Assembly: GCA_016195825.1 (NCBI GenBank)
Contig: JACPYV010000016.1
Location: 1 to 52,351, forward strand
DNA: 52,351 nucleotides
DNA from: Burkholderiales bacterium
GTDB taxonomy: Bacteria; Pseudomonadota; Gammaproteobacteria; Burkholderiales; Burkholderiaceae_C
Direction of reading: 5' to 3'
Every line of letters begins with the position of its first letter. Position 1 is the first letter of the stretch. A program made the translations under genes and the position numbers. Below are positions 33,005 through 40,938 of the stretch, piece after piece. The notes below the pieces were generated by a model. That model worked only from the letters and a program-made list of their open reading frames with translations, searched no databases and was not told the DNA's origin.

Positions 33005-34189
33005 ATGCAGAACAGCGACGCTTTCACAACGACGGGGCTGCCGGCCGACGCGGCCAGTGCGCTGTTGATCGGCCGCGTGTGGCGCCCGGACCTGGCCGGC
33101 CCTGTGCCTGTGGCAGTGCGCGAGGGCAACCTCGTCGACCTGTCAGCCCACGCGGCCACGCTGGCGGAACTGCTGGACCGGCCCGATCTGCTGGAAATCG
33201 CCCGCCACGCGCCTGGGCCAGCACTCGGGCCGGTGCAGGCCATGCTGGCACGCGCGCTCGCCACCTCGGCCGACGCCGCCCTGCCCCGCCTGCTGCCGCC
33301 CTGTGACCTGCAGGCCATCAAGGCCTGCGGCGTCACCTTTGCCGTGAGCCTGCTGGAGCGCGTCATCGAAGCGCAGGCCGGCGGGAGCGCCGCCCATGCC
33401 CATGACCTGCGCCAATCCCTGACCGCCGCGCTCGGCACGGACCTGGCCGGGATCCGCCCCGGCTCGGCCGCAGCGCAGCAGCTCAAGGCCGAGTTCGTCG
33501 CACGCGGCGCCTGGTCGCCCTACCTGGAGGTGGGGCTGGGGCCGGATGCGGAAGTCTTCACCAAGGCACAGCCGATGTCGGCCGTGGGCTTCGGCGCCGC
33601 CGTCGGCCTGCACCCGGACTCGCAGTGGAACAACCCCGAGCCTGAGATCGTGCTGGCCGTGAACGGCCGCGCGGAAGTCGTCGGCGCCACGCTGGGCAAC
33701 GACGTCAACCTGCGCGACATCGAAGGCCGCAGCGCGCTGCTACTGGGCAAGGCCAAAGACAACAACGGGTCCTGCGCCATCGGCCCCTTCATCCGCCTGT
33801 TCGACGGCCAGTTCACGCTCGACACCGTGCGGGCGGCCACCGTGACCCTGCGCATCGAAGGCGCGGCGGACGGCTTCGTGCTCGAAGGTGTCAGCCGCAT
33901 GCAGGCCATCAGCCGCGACCCGCTGGAACTGGTGCGCCACGCCTGCGGGCCGCACCACCAGTACCCCGACGGCTTCATGCTGTTCCTGGGCACCATGTTC
34001 TCGCCCGTCCAGGACCGCGGCGCACCCGGCGCCGGCTTCACGCATCACCTGGGCGACGTCGTCACCATCGCCAGCCCCGCGCTCGGCACCCTCGTCAACA
34101 CCGTGCAGCGCAGCGACGCCATCCCACCGTGGACCTACGGCGTCGGCGCGCTGCTCCAGCATCTGCGCCGGCAGCGCCTGCAAGTCTGA
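33005..34189 (+). CDS. FAH-family 2-keto-3-deoxy-sugar-acid dehydratase-like protein
   Basis: The 394-residue protein has the fumarylacetoacetase C-terminal fold and the long N-terminal arm typical of XylX/KdaD-type enzymes, which dehydrate 2-keto-3-deoxypentonates to 2-oxoglutarate semialdehyde. Conserved blocks are CGVTFAVSLLERVIEAQ, HPDSQWNNPEPEIVLAVN with the metal-binding Glu residues, GNDVNLRDIEGRSALLLGKAKD and YPDGFMLFLGTMFSP. It is a candidate for the keto-deoxy step of oxidative uronate or pentose degradation. Substrate (pentonate or hexarate-derived) is unproven. A GntR gene follows it, and a terminator lies between. Confidence 0.8.
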   Translation: MQNSDAFTTTGLPADAASALLIGRVWRPDLAGPVPVAVREGNLVDLSAHAATLAELLDRPDLLEIARHAPGPALGPVQAMLARALATSADAALPRLLPPCDLQAIKACGVTFAVSLLERVIEAQAGGSAAHAHDLRQSLTAALGTDLAGIRPGSAAAQQLKAEFVARGAWSPYLEVGLGPDAEVFTKAQPMSAVGFGAAVGLHPDSQWNNPEPEIVLAVNGRAEVVGATLGNDVNLRDIEGRSALLLGKAKDNNGSCAIGPFIRLFDGQFTLDTVRAATVTLRIEGAADGFVLEGVSRMQAISRDPLELVRHACGPHHQYPDGFMLFLGTMFSPVQDRGAPGAGFTHHLGDVVTIASPALGTLVNTVQRSDAIPPWTYGVGALLQHLRRQRLQV

Positions 34190-34234
34190 GTCACTGGTCG
34201 GACGCCCCGGGCTGGTGGGCGTCCTGTCTCTTGC

Positions 34235-34269
34235 GGCGGCCCGCCCTGCGCGGAGCCGCCGTCTTTTTT
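34235..34269 (+). terminator. Rho-independent terminator of the FAH gene
   Basis: GGCGGC (34235-34240) and GCCGCC (34255-34260) form the stem of a GC-rich hairpin followed by GTCTTTTTT. It lies about 45 bp after the FAH stop and before the GntR gene. Confidence 0.75.
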
Positions 34270-34311
34270 GCCACCGCCCGCCGTCCGGCGCGCCACCTCG
34301 ACAGCAACACT

Positions 34312-34333
34312 GTGCCCTGATGCACTAGGGCAC
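34312..34333. promoter_or_regulatory. Palindrome GTGCCCT-N8-AGGGCAC upstream of the GntR gene
   Basis: Perfect seven-base arms with an eight-base spacer lie directly before the GntR gene (2 bp before the possible GTG 34336, 29 bp before ATG 34363). An autoregulatory operator is likely. This is inferred from symmetry and position. Confidence 0.5.
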
Positions 34334-34362
34334 CAGTGGCAAACTTGCACCTCTTACGCAAG

Positions 34363-35040
34363 ATGAATTTCACGCTAGACCCCACCCGCCACGCGGCGCC
34401 TCAAGTCGTCGAGGCGCTCCGGGCCGCCATCATTTCGCTGGAATTGGCGCCCGGCATAGCGCTCGACCGCGCCGACCTGGCCCAGCGCTTTGGCGTCAGC
34501 CAGACACCTGTCCGCGACGCGCTCATCCGGCTCAGCGAAGAAGGCCTGGTCCTCATCCGGGCCCAGTACACGACCCAGGTCAGCCGCATCGACGTGCCGG
34601 CCGCGCGCGAGGCGCACTTTTTGCGCCGCTCCATCGAAATCGAGATCGCGCGCCAGTTGGCCACCGCGCATGACGCGACAGTGATCGACGAGCTGCGCAC
34701 GCAGTTGTCTCGCCAGGCAGACCTGGCGGCGAAGAAGGACTTCCTCGGCTTCATCGCTGCCGACAAGGAGTTTCACCGACTGATGTACGTGGCAGCGGGC
34801 CTGCCCCGGCTGTGGTCGGTGGTGGTGCGGATGTCAGGCCACGTGGACCGCCTGCGGCTGCTCCACATCCCGACCACTGGCAAGACCGGGTCCATCCTGA
34901 GCGCTCACCAGGCCATCCTGGCCGCCATCGAGTCGCAGGACGCTGAGGCGGCACAAGCCGCCGTTCGCGATCACCTTTCCGGCACGCTCGCCTCGGTGGA
35001 CGAGATTCAGCAGCGGTATCCGGGGTACTTCACCGCTTAG
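34363..35040 (+). CDS. GntR-family regulator, FCD (FadR) subfamily
   Basis: The 225-residue protein has an N-terminal winged helix (RFGVSQTPVRDALIRLSEEGLV, residues about 41-62) and an all-helical FCD effector domain with metal-ligand-like residues (DKEFHRLM, SAHQAILAAIESQD). FCD regulators commonly sense carboxylates and sugar acids, which suits control of the neighbouring FAH gene. I take ATG 34363; GTG 34336 is possible, but it would put the palindrome at 34312-34333 only 2 bp upstream. No effector can be named from sequence. Confidence 0.85.
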   Translation: MNFTLDPTRHAAPQVVEALRAAIISLELAPGIALDRADLAQRFGVSQTPVRDALIRLSEEGLVLIRAQYTTQVSRIDVPAAREAHFLRRSIEIEIARQLATAHDATVIDELRTQLSRQADLAAKKDFLGFIAADKEFHRLMYVAAGLPRLWSVVVRMSGHVDRLRLLHIPTTGKTGSILSAHQAILAAIESQDAEAAQAAVRDHLSGTLASVDEIQQRYPGYFTA

Positions 35041-35579
35041 CTCGAGCGAGGCAGGAAAGTTCAGGGTCAGCCGCCAGCGTCGGGCGACGGGCGAGCGGAT
35101 AGATTGGGCATGGGCTCCGAGGGGTCGCTGCAAGCTGGGAGCGGTCGCTCGTTGCCAACAGCCGGACCGCAAACCAACGACCCATCAACGATATTCACAG
35201 CCTGGAACTCGCCGCCCTGACGCTGTCAATCAGGCCCAGGCGCTACACCCGAAGACGGTCCCGCGGCGGAGGACATGCACCGGTAGGCAACCTCCCGGCG
35301 ATTGATGCACGGGGCACGGATCGAGACCGTGCGGGCTCACCGCCTCGCGTGCGCGTGGCCGTCCAGCAGCCCCGCAGGTTGCCCAACGACGCCCCGATGT
35401 GCTGTGAGCGGCACGGAATCTATCCGCTGGCAGTCATCGTCGTCCTGGTCACAAGGATGGTGATTCGTGACCCGTGGCTCTCAGCCTTGCCAAGGCGGCA
35501 CACGCAGGCGGCGCCCTGAACACCCCGTCGACCGCGAATGGCAGAGCCCGGGAGCGCTGAAGCACTTCGGGGCGTTGGA
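35041..35579. other. 539-bp intergenic region without recognisable gene
   Basis: Between the GntR stop and the convergent TRAP-binding-protein stop I see only short frames with poor codon structure and no ribosome sites, tRNA or clear terminator. The composition is uneven and it may be a decayed remnant. Nothing in it could be assigned. Confidence 0.5.
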
Positions 35580-36602
35580 TCAGCGCTTGCTGACGTTGAA
35601 CTCCGTCGCCTTGTACAAGGCCTGCATGGTGTCACGACCCAGGCGGCCCTCCATGTCCTTGTGGGTCTGCACCATCACAGCACGAATGGCGTCGCGCTCG
35701 GCAGGTGTGGGCTCGACCAGCACGGCCTTGCCGGCCGCCTTGATCTTGTCGTAAGCGTTTCGCTCTTCGGCCAAAGTCAGGCCGTTGGCATAGGTGGTCG
35801 CGTCGGCCATGGCGGATTCCAGCGTGCTCCGGAGGTCCTTGGGCAGTCCCTCCCAGAACTTGCGGTTGACCACCACCGCATAGGCCTGGTGCGAGTGATG
35901 CAGCAGCGTCACGTACTTCTGCACCTCGTACAGCTTCTGGGTGTAGACGTTGGACAGCGTCACGTCGGCACCGTCCACCACGCCGGTTTGCAGCGCCTGA
36001 TAGACCTCGGAGAACGCCATGGTCTGCGGCATGACGCCCACTGCTCGCATTTGCGCGTCGATCACCTTGGACGAATTGATGCGGATCTTCAGGCCTTTGA
36101 AGTCTTCAGGCTTGCGCAGCGGCTTGTTGGCGGTGATGACGCGAAAGCCGGCGTCCCAATACGCCAGGCCGTGCACGCCCTTGGCGTCCAGCTTCTTCAG
36201 CATCGCACTGCCGAAATCGCCGCCAGCGGCCTTCTGGTAGCTGGCCTGGTCCGGCGTGACGAAGGGCAGGTCAAAGACCTCAAACTCCTTGATGCCAAAG
36301 GGTCCGAACTTGGACACCGAGGGTGCCAGCATCTGCACCGAGCCCAGCTGCAGCGCCTCCAGCTCTTCCTTGTCCTTGTAGAGCTGACTGTTGGGGTAGA
36401 CCTCAATCTTGACTCGTCCCTTGGCGCGTTCCTCGGCCAGCTTCTTGAAGCGCTCGGCCCCCTGGCCCTTGGGCGTGTCCACCGCGGCCACATGGCTGAA
36501 TTTGATGACGATGGGCGCCGATTGGGCCTGGCTGAGGGTCGGCGCGAGGGCGCAAGTCAGGCCGACGGCCAGGCCAGCCTGCAGAAAGGTGCGACGTGTC
36601 AT
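35580..36602 (-). CDS. TRAP transporter solute-binding protein, DctP family
   Basis: The 340-residue precursor has a twin-arginine-like signal peptide (MTRRTFLQAGLAVGLTCALA, cleaved near AQA) and the DctP fold: FSHVAAVDTPKGQGAERFKKLAEER, then VYPNSQLYKDKEELEALQLGSVQM, with the conserved Arg in GLKIRIN and the VDGADVT turn. TRAP proteins feed organic acids and uronates to a DctQM membrane pair. No dctQ or dctM gene is in this window, so it is an orphan or works with distant partners. Start ATG 36602. It is the last gene of the LacI-Udh-lactonase-epimerase run. Confidence 0.87.
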   Translation of the reverse strand: MTRRTFLQAGLAVGLTCALAPTLSQAQSAPIVIKFSHVAAVDTPKGQGAERFKKLAEERAKGRVKIEVYPNSQLYKDKEELEALQLGSVQMLAPSVSKFGPFGIKEFEVFDLPFVTPDQASYQKAAGGDFGSAMLKKLDAKGVHGLAYWDAGFRVITANKPLRKPEDFKGLKIRINSSKVIDAQMRAVGVMPQTMAFSEVYQALQTGVVDGADVTLSNVYTQKLYEVQKYVTLLHHSHQAYAVVVNRKFWEGLPKDLRSTLESAMADATTYANGLTLAEERNAYDKIKAAGKAVLVEPTPAERDAIRAVMVQTHKDMEGRLGRDTMQALYKATEFNVSKR

Positions 36603-36827
36603 GGGAGGTCTCCAAATCGTTGGGAAGGGGTGCGAGCAGCGGCTCAGCGGCGGGTGACCGCATGTCCCACTGAGCAAGCGGCAAGGCCTAGACGGCGAGA
36701 CCCGAGGCCGGCTCAGGCTTGACGGACGGTCGCCGAGCCGACATTCACGGGCGCCCGCGAATGGCCGGCAGTGGTCGCCGTGCCATCGCAGCACGACTGA
36801 CCGCCATCGCCGCAAAGGCGCCGAACG

Positions 36828-37886
36828 CTAGACGCCAGCCAACCGCTCACCAAACCGATGCAGCGTCGCCGAGCGGAACACCTCGCCCGGCCGCAGCACG
36901 GTGCTGGGCCAGTCGGGGCCGACGGGGTGGTTGGGGGAGTCGGGGTTGTGCTGGGTCTCCAGGCAGACGCCAGCGCCACGCGTGTAGCGCGTACCGCCCG
37001 GCCCCGCCAGCGAGCCGCCGAGCCAGGTCCCGGCGTAGAACTGGATCGCCGGCTCGGTCGTCAAGATCTCCATCCAGCGGCCCGAGGCCGGGTCGAGCAG
37101 CCGTGCGGCCGGGTGCAGCGCACCGTCCAGCGGATGGTCCAGCAGCCAGTTGTGGTCATAGCCCACGTCAAGACCGATGGCGCGCTCACGGCTGAAGTCG
37201 AACGGGGTGCCGTCGACAGCCGCGTGGCGCAGCGGGATGCCGGTCGCGTCAGGCACCGTGTAGCGGCTGGCATGCAGCGTCAACCGGTGCTGCAGCGCCG
37301 GGCCGGACTCGGCGCCGGCCAGGTTGAAGTAGGCGTGGGAGGTCAGGTTGACGACGGTGGCCCGGTCGGTCGTGGCCTTGTAGTCGACGCGCCAGCTCAG
37401 GTCCACGCCAAGCGTGTAGCGCACTGCCACGTGCAGGTTGCCGGGGAACCCCATCTCGCCATTGGGGCTGAAGCGCTCCAGCAGCAAGCTGATGCTGCCG
37501 TCCGCGCCGGGCGGCTGCGGTAGGGCCTGCCACAGCTGCGCGCCGAAGCCAGCCGGGCCGCCGTGCAGGCAGTTGGGCCCGTCGTTGGTGGTGAGCCGGT
37601 GGCGAACGCCGTCCAGCTCGAAGCTGCCGCCGGCGATGCGGTTGGCATAGCGCCCGGCGATGACGCCCAGGTGCGAGCCGGCGCCGGCCAGGTAGGCGTC
37701 CAGGCTGGGCAGGCCCAGCACGACGCTGTCGGCCCCGCCCGGCAGCCACAGGCCGGTGACGATGCCGCCCCAGTCCAGCGCCGTCAGCACAAAGCCGCGG
37801 CCGTTGTCGAGGCGGACCTCGCGGACGGTGCGGCCGTCGGGCAGGCGGCCATAGTCGCGGACGGTGATGCGGGGTTCAGCACTCAA
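36828..37886 (-). CDS. Aldose 1-epimerase (GalM family)
   Basis: The 352-residue protein has the aldose epimerase hallmarks: HLGVIAGRYANRIAGGSFELDG, the active site NLTSHAYFNLAG with the catalytic His, DHNWLLD, and a C-terminal PGEVFRSATLHRF. It interconverts sugar anomers, which speeds the flux of xylose or uronate to dehydrogenase or isomerase. The start is TTG 37886, coupled to the SMP-30 stop (TTGA); the longer upstream frame lies antisense within that gene. It follows the lactonase and precedes the TRAP-binding gene. Confidence 0.83.
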   Translation of the reverse strand: MSAEPRITVRDYGRLPDGRTVREVRLDNGRGFVLTALDWGGIVTGLWLPGGADSVVLGLPSLDAYLAGAGSHLGVIAGRYANRIAGGSFELDGVRHRLTTNDGPNCLHGGPAGFGAQLWQALPQPPGADGSISLLLERFSPNGEMGFPGNLHVAVRYTLGVDLSWRVDYKATTDRATVVNLTSHAYFNLAGAESGPALQHRLTLHASRYTVPDATGIPLRHAAVDGTPFDFSRERAIGLDVGYDHNWLLDHPLDGALHPAARLLDPASGRWMEILTTEPAIQFYAGTWLGGSLAGPGGTRYTRGAGVCLETQHNPDSPNHPVGPDWPSTVLRPGEVFRSATLHRFGERLAGV

Positions 37887-38863
37887 CGGACAAATCCTCG
37901 GGCGTTGACGTACAGGGCGTAGACCGAATGGCTGCTGGCCATGAACAGCCGATTGCCCTTGGCGCCGCCAAAGCACAGGTTGGCGCAACGTTCGGGCAGG
38001 TGGATGTGGGCCAGGGGCTGGCCCTCGGCGCTGTAGACACGCACGCCGTCCAGCTGTGCCGGGTCGGCGTCCGGCTGACCACCGCCGCCAAAGCCGCACC
38101 AGATGCGGCCCTGCGTGTCGAGCGCAATGCCGTCGAAGGCGCCATGGCCTTGCGCGTCGATGAGCAGTTGCTTGTCGCTCAGCCTGGCGCCGCTGAGGGC
38201 GTAGGACCAGATCAGCCGGTGCGGCTGCGCGCGGCTCTCCACCACCAACAGGCGCCGGCCATCCGGTGTGAAGGCCAGGCCGTTGGGGCCGGCCAGGTCG
38301 TCGATGACGCGCGTCAACTCGCCCGTCTGCGCATCGATGCGGTAGACACCATGCGGCTGCTCACGCGGCGCCGGGGCGCCTTCCCAGTCGCCGGAAATGC
38401 CGAACTCGGGGTCGGTGAACCAGAGGCTGCCGTCGGGCGCGCAGGTGATGTCGTTGGGGGAATTCAGCGGCTTGCCGTCGAAGCGGTCGGCCAGCACGGT
38501 GATGCGGCCGTCCAATTCCGTGCGTGTGATGCGCCGGCCCAGGTGCTCGCAGCTGACGAGGCGGCCCTGCAGGTCGCGCGCATGACCATTCGCGTTGCCG
38601 CTGGGCTGACGGAACACGCTGACGGCGCCGCTGCAGTCGTCCCAGCGCAGGATGCGGTCGTTGGGGATGTCCGACACCAACAGGTAGCGGCCGTCGCCGA
38701 ACCACACCGGCCCCTCGGCCCATTGCAGGCCTGTGGCGAGCTGTTCGACGCAGGCCGAGAACAACCGCAGCTCACGGCCTTCGGGTGCGAGGATCTCGAA
38801 GGCCGCATCCGGCAGGCGCGAGGCGGGCTGGAAGGGTATGCGCGGCCCCTGCTCGAAGCTCAT
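37883..38863 (-). CDS. SMP-30/gluconolactonase-family lactonase
   Basis: The 326-residue six-bladed propeller shows GLQWAEGPVWF (first metal Glu), the SPNDITCAPDGSLWFTDPEFG block (metal Asn/Asp) and GPNGLAFTPDGRRL. The family opens aldono- or aldarolactones. Between a uronate-dehydrogenase-like gene and an epimerase, the likely substrate is the aldarolactone made from a uronate (inference); xylonolactone is an alternative. Its ATG overlaps the udh stop (ATGA) and its stop overlaps the epimerase TTG. Confidence 0.85.
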   Translation of the reverse strand: MSFEQGPRIPFQPASRLPDAAFEILAPEGRELRLFSACVEQLATGLQWAEGPVWFGDGRYLLVSDIPNDRILRWDDCSGAVSVFRQPSGNANGHARDLQGRLVSCEHLGRRITRTELDGRITVLADRFDGKPLNSPNDITCAPDGSLWFTDPEFGISGDWEGAPAPREQPHGVYRIDAQTGELTRVIDDLAGPNGLAFTPDGRRLLVVESRAQPHRLIWSYALSGARLSDKQLLIDAQGHGAFDGIALDTQGRIWCGFGGGGQPDADPAQLDGVRVYSAEGQPLAHIHLPERCANLCFGGAKGNRLFMASSHSVYALYVNARGFVR

Positions 38864-39705
38864 GAGCCCTCCGCGCCGGGCTGGCCGGCAAAGGCAAAGG
38901 GCCCCAGCACGACGAAACCGCCACCCTGGTAGCGCGCCTCCGGCCGAGTCGGGTCGATGTAGGGCTGGCCCGCTTCAACGGCCGCGCGCCAAGGCTCGGA
39001 GCTGTCCTGCTGGCGGTAGCCGACGTGGCGACCCTGCGAGTTGTCCCACCAGGTCGTGCGGTTATCACTGGCGCCGTAGACGATGCTGTGGCCCACCACC
39101 GGTGCGGTCAGTGCGGCGACAAGCAGGCGCTCCAAGTCGTCGTGGCTGAGCCAGCTGGACAGCTGGCGGCGGTCCACCGGCTCGGGCAGGCAGGAGCCGA
39201 TGCGCAGAGACACCGTCTCCAGGCCGTGGCGGTCGAAATAGAACTGGGCCAGGTTCTCGCCGAAGGCCTTGGACAGACCGTAGTAGCTGTCGGGCCGCGG
39301 CATGACGTGGGCCTGGATGGTCTCACCCTGGCCGTAGAAGCCGGTGACGTGGTTGGAGCTGGCGAAGATGATGCGTTTCGTACCGCGGCGGCGGGCGGCC
39401 TCGTAGAGGTTGTAGGCGCCGACGATGTTGGCCGGAAGCACGGTGCTGAAGGGTTTTTCGATGGAGACGCCGCCGAAATGCAGCACCGCGTCCACGCCGT
39501 CCAGCAGGTCGTACATCGCGGCCTCGTCCTCCAGCGGCGCGACGACGACCTCCTCGCCGTCGCCTGCAGGGGCCATCGCGGTGAGGTCGGAGACGCGGAG
39601 CAGCTCGCAGTAGCGCTTCATGCGCGGCTGCAGCATGCGGCCCAGGGCGCCGGCGGCGCCGGTCAACAGCAGGCGCTTGAAGCGCAGTCCGGTCAGTTCT
39701 TGCAT
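38860..39705 (-). CDS. NAD-dependent uronate dehydrogenase-like SDR
   Basis: The 281-residue extended SDR has the NAD-binding GAAGALG (near residue 17), the catalytic region FASSNHVTGFYGQ, YYGLSKAFGE with the Tyr-x3-Lys pair, and VSLRIGSCLPEP, an arrangement characteristic of uronate dehydrogenase (Udh), which oxidises glucuronate and galacturonate to aldarolactones. The neighbours support this: a lactonase (coupled by ATGA), a hexuronate-type MFS carrier and an alpha-glucuronidase. Other family members act on sugars generally, so the substrate remains inferred. Start ATG 39705, downstream of the LacI gene. Confidence 0.8.
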   Translation of the reverse strand: MQELTGLRFKRLLLTGAAGALGRMLQPRMKRYCELLRVSDLTAMAPAGDGEEVVVAPLEDEAAMYDLLDGVDAVLHFGGVSIEKPFSTVLPANIVGAYNLYEAARRRGTKRIIFASSNHVTGFYGQGETIQAHVMPRPDSYYGLSKAFGENLAQFYFDRHGLETVSLRIGSCLPEPVDRRQLSSWLSHDDLERLLVAALTAPVVGHSIVYGASDNRTTWWDNSQGRHVGYRQQDSSEPWRAAVEAGQPYIDPTRPEARYQGGGFVVLGPFAFAGQPGAEGS

Positions 39706-39750
39706 GGATACAGGCCCGGCATCGGGCCTCGATAGAGGTGGCGCCGCGCC

Positions 39751-40839
39751 TCAGCTGCCGGCGCCCAGCCGCAAGGGCGGGCGCAGGCGGGGTGCGGCGT
39801 CGGACTGGCGTCGGACCAGTTCGAAGTCCTTGAGCTCATGCTCGCAGGGCAGAGGCTCGCCGCTGCGGCGCGCACGGATGTGGCGCACCAGCAGGTCCAC
39901 CGCGGCACCGGCCATCTCCATGATGGGCTGGCGCACGGTAGTCAGTTCAGGCCAGATGGTCGTCGCCAGCGGCGCATCGTCGAAGCCGACCACCGTCAGG
40001 TCGCTGGGCACGTCCAGGCCCATGCGGTGGGCGATTGCGACGGTGGCAGCGGCCATGTCGTCGTTGCTGGCGAAGATGGCCGTGGGCCGGCGCTCCTGCG
40101 ACAGCAGCGACTCAGCAGCGTCCAGACCCGAGCGGTAGGTGAACATGCCTTGCGCGACGACCTCTTCCTCCTCGATGTTGAGGCCGGCGTCGTTCATCGC
40201 CGCGTGGAAGCCCGCCAGGCGGCGCGCGCTGCTGCTCTGGTACGGGTCGCCGATGATGAAACCCAGGCGATGGTGGCCCAAGGCCAGCAGGTGGCGGGTC
40301 ATCTCGTAGGCGGCCTGGTAGTCGTCGATGCCGACCGCGCAGACGGCCTCGGGCGGCACGCCGCTGGAGACGACGACGGCCGGCGTGTCGGTGTCGGCCA
40401 CCAGCTTGAGCAGGATCTGCGAGTCGCAAAATGGCGGCGGCAGGATGAGGCCGTCGATGCCGTTGGCGATCATCTCGGCCACCGGCTTTTCTTCGCCGTC
40501 GCGCTCGGCCTCGCAGCGCTGCACGATGAGCTGCACATGGCGCATGCTGGCCTTGTTCAGCAGGCCGATCAGGAACTCGTTCAGGTAGCCCGCGCTCGGG
40601 TCGATGTAGAGCATGCCGATGCGGATGGGCTCCGAGCCAGCGAGGTGGCGGGCGGCCTGGTTGGGCAGGTAGTTGAGCTGGGCGATGGCCGCCTGCACCT
40701 TCTCGCGCGTACCGGGGCGGACATTCAGCTCGCCGTTGACCACGCGCGACACCGTCATCGGCGATACCCCGGCCAGGCTGGCCACGTCGGCGATGGTGGC
40801 CACCTTGGTGCTACGCCCCTGACGCACGTTTGGCTTCAA
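39751..40839 (-). CDS. LacI-family transcriptional regulator of the xylan/uronate locus
   Basis: The 362-residue protein has a LacI helix-turn-helix (VATIADVASLAGVSPMTVSRVV, residues about 13-35), a hinge, and a periplasmic-binding-like domain (IDGLILPPPF, FASNDDMAAATVAI, VVGFDDAPLA). The start is TTG 40839, supported by GAGGTG six bases upstream; no in-frame ATG exists near. It lies between the GH67 gene and udh on the minus strand, so it heads an operon with udh, the lactonase, the epimerase and the TRAP-binding gene. TGGTAGCGCTACCA-type sites at 28175, 32840, 42963 and 43106 are candidate operators. Confidence 0.85.
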   Translation of the reverse strand: MKPNVRQGRSTKVATIADVASLAGVSPMTVSRVVNGELNVRPGTREKVQAAIAQLNYLPNQAARHLAGSEPIRIGMLYIDPSAGYLNEFLIGLLNKASMRHVQLIVQRCEAERDGEEKPVAEMIANGIDGLILPPPFCDSQILLKLVADTDTPAVVVSSGVPPEAVCAVGIDDYQAAYEMTRHLLALGHHRLGFIIGDPYQSSSARRLAGFHAAMNDAGLNIEEEEVVAQGMFTYRSGLDAAESLLSQERRPTAIFASNDDMAAATVAIAHRMGLDVPSDLTVVGFDDAPLATTIWPELTTVRQPIMEMAGAAVDLLVRHIRARRSGEPLPCEHELKDFELVRRQSDAAPRLRPPLRLGAGS

Positions 40840-40938
40840 TCTGCACCTCGACTGTTCGTTGTTCTTGGCAGCCGGGCAGACGCTGCCGGGCTGGAGCCGC
40901 GATTCTCTATCAAGCGCATGGTTGCGCGATCTTCCATG

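Noticed and set aside
35420..35635. 71-codon minus-strand frame in the 539-bp gap
   Set aside because: No ribosome site, odd composition and no family; overlaps the TRAP-binding gene end.
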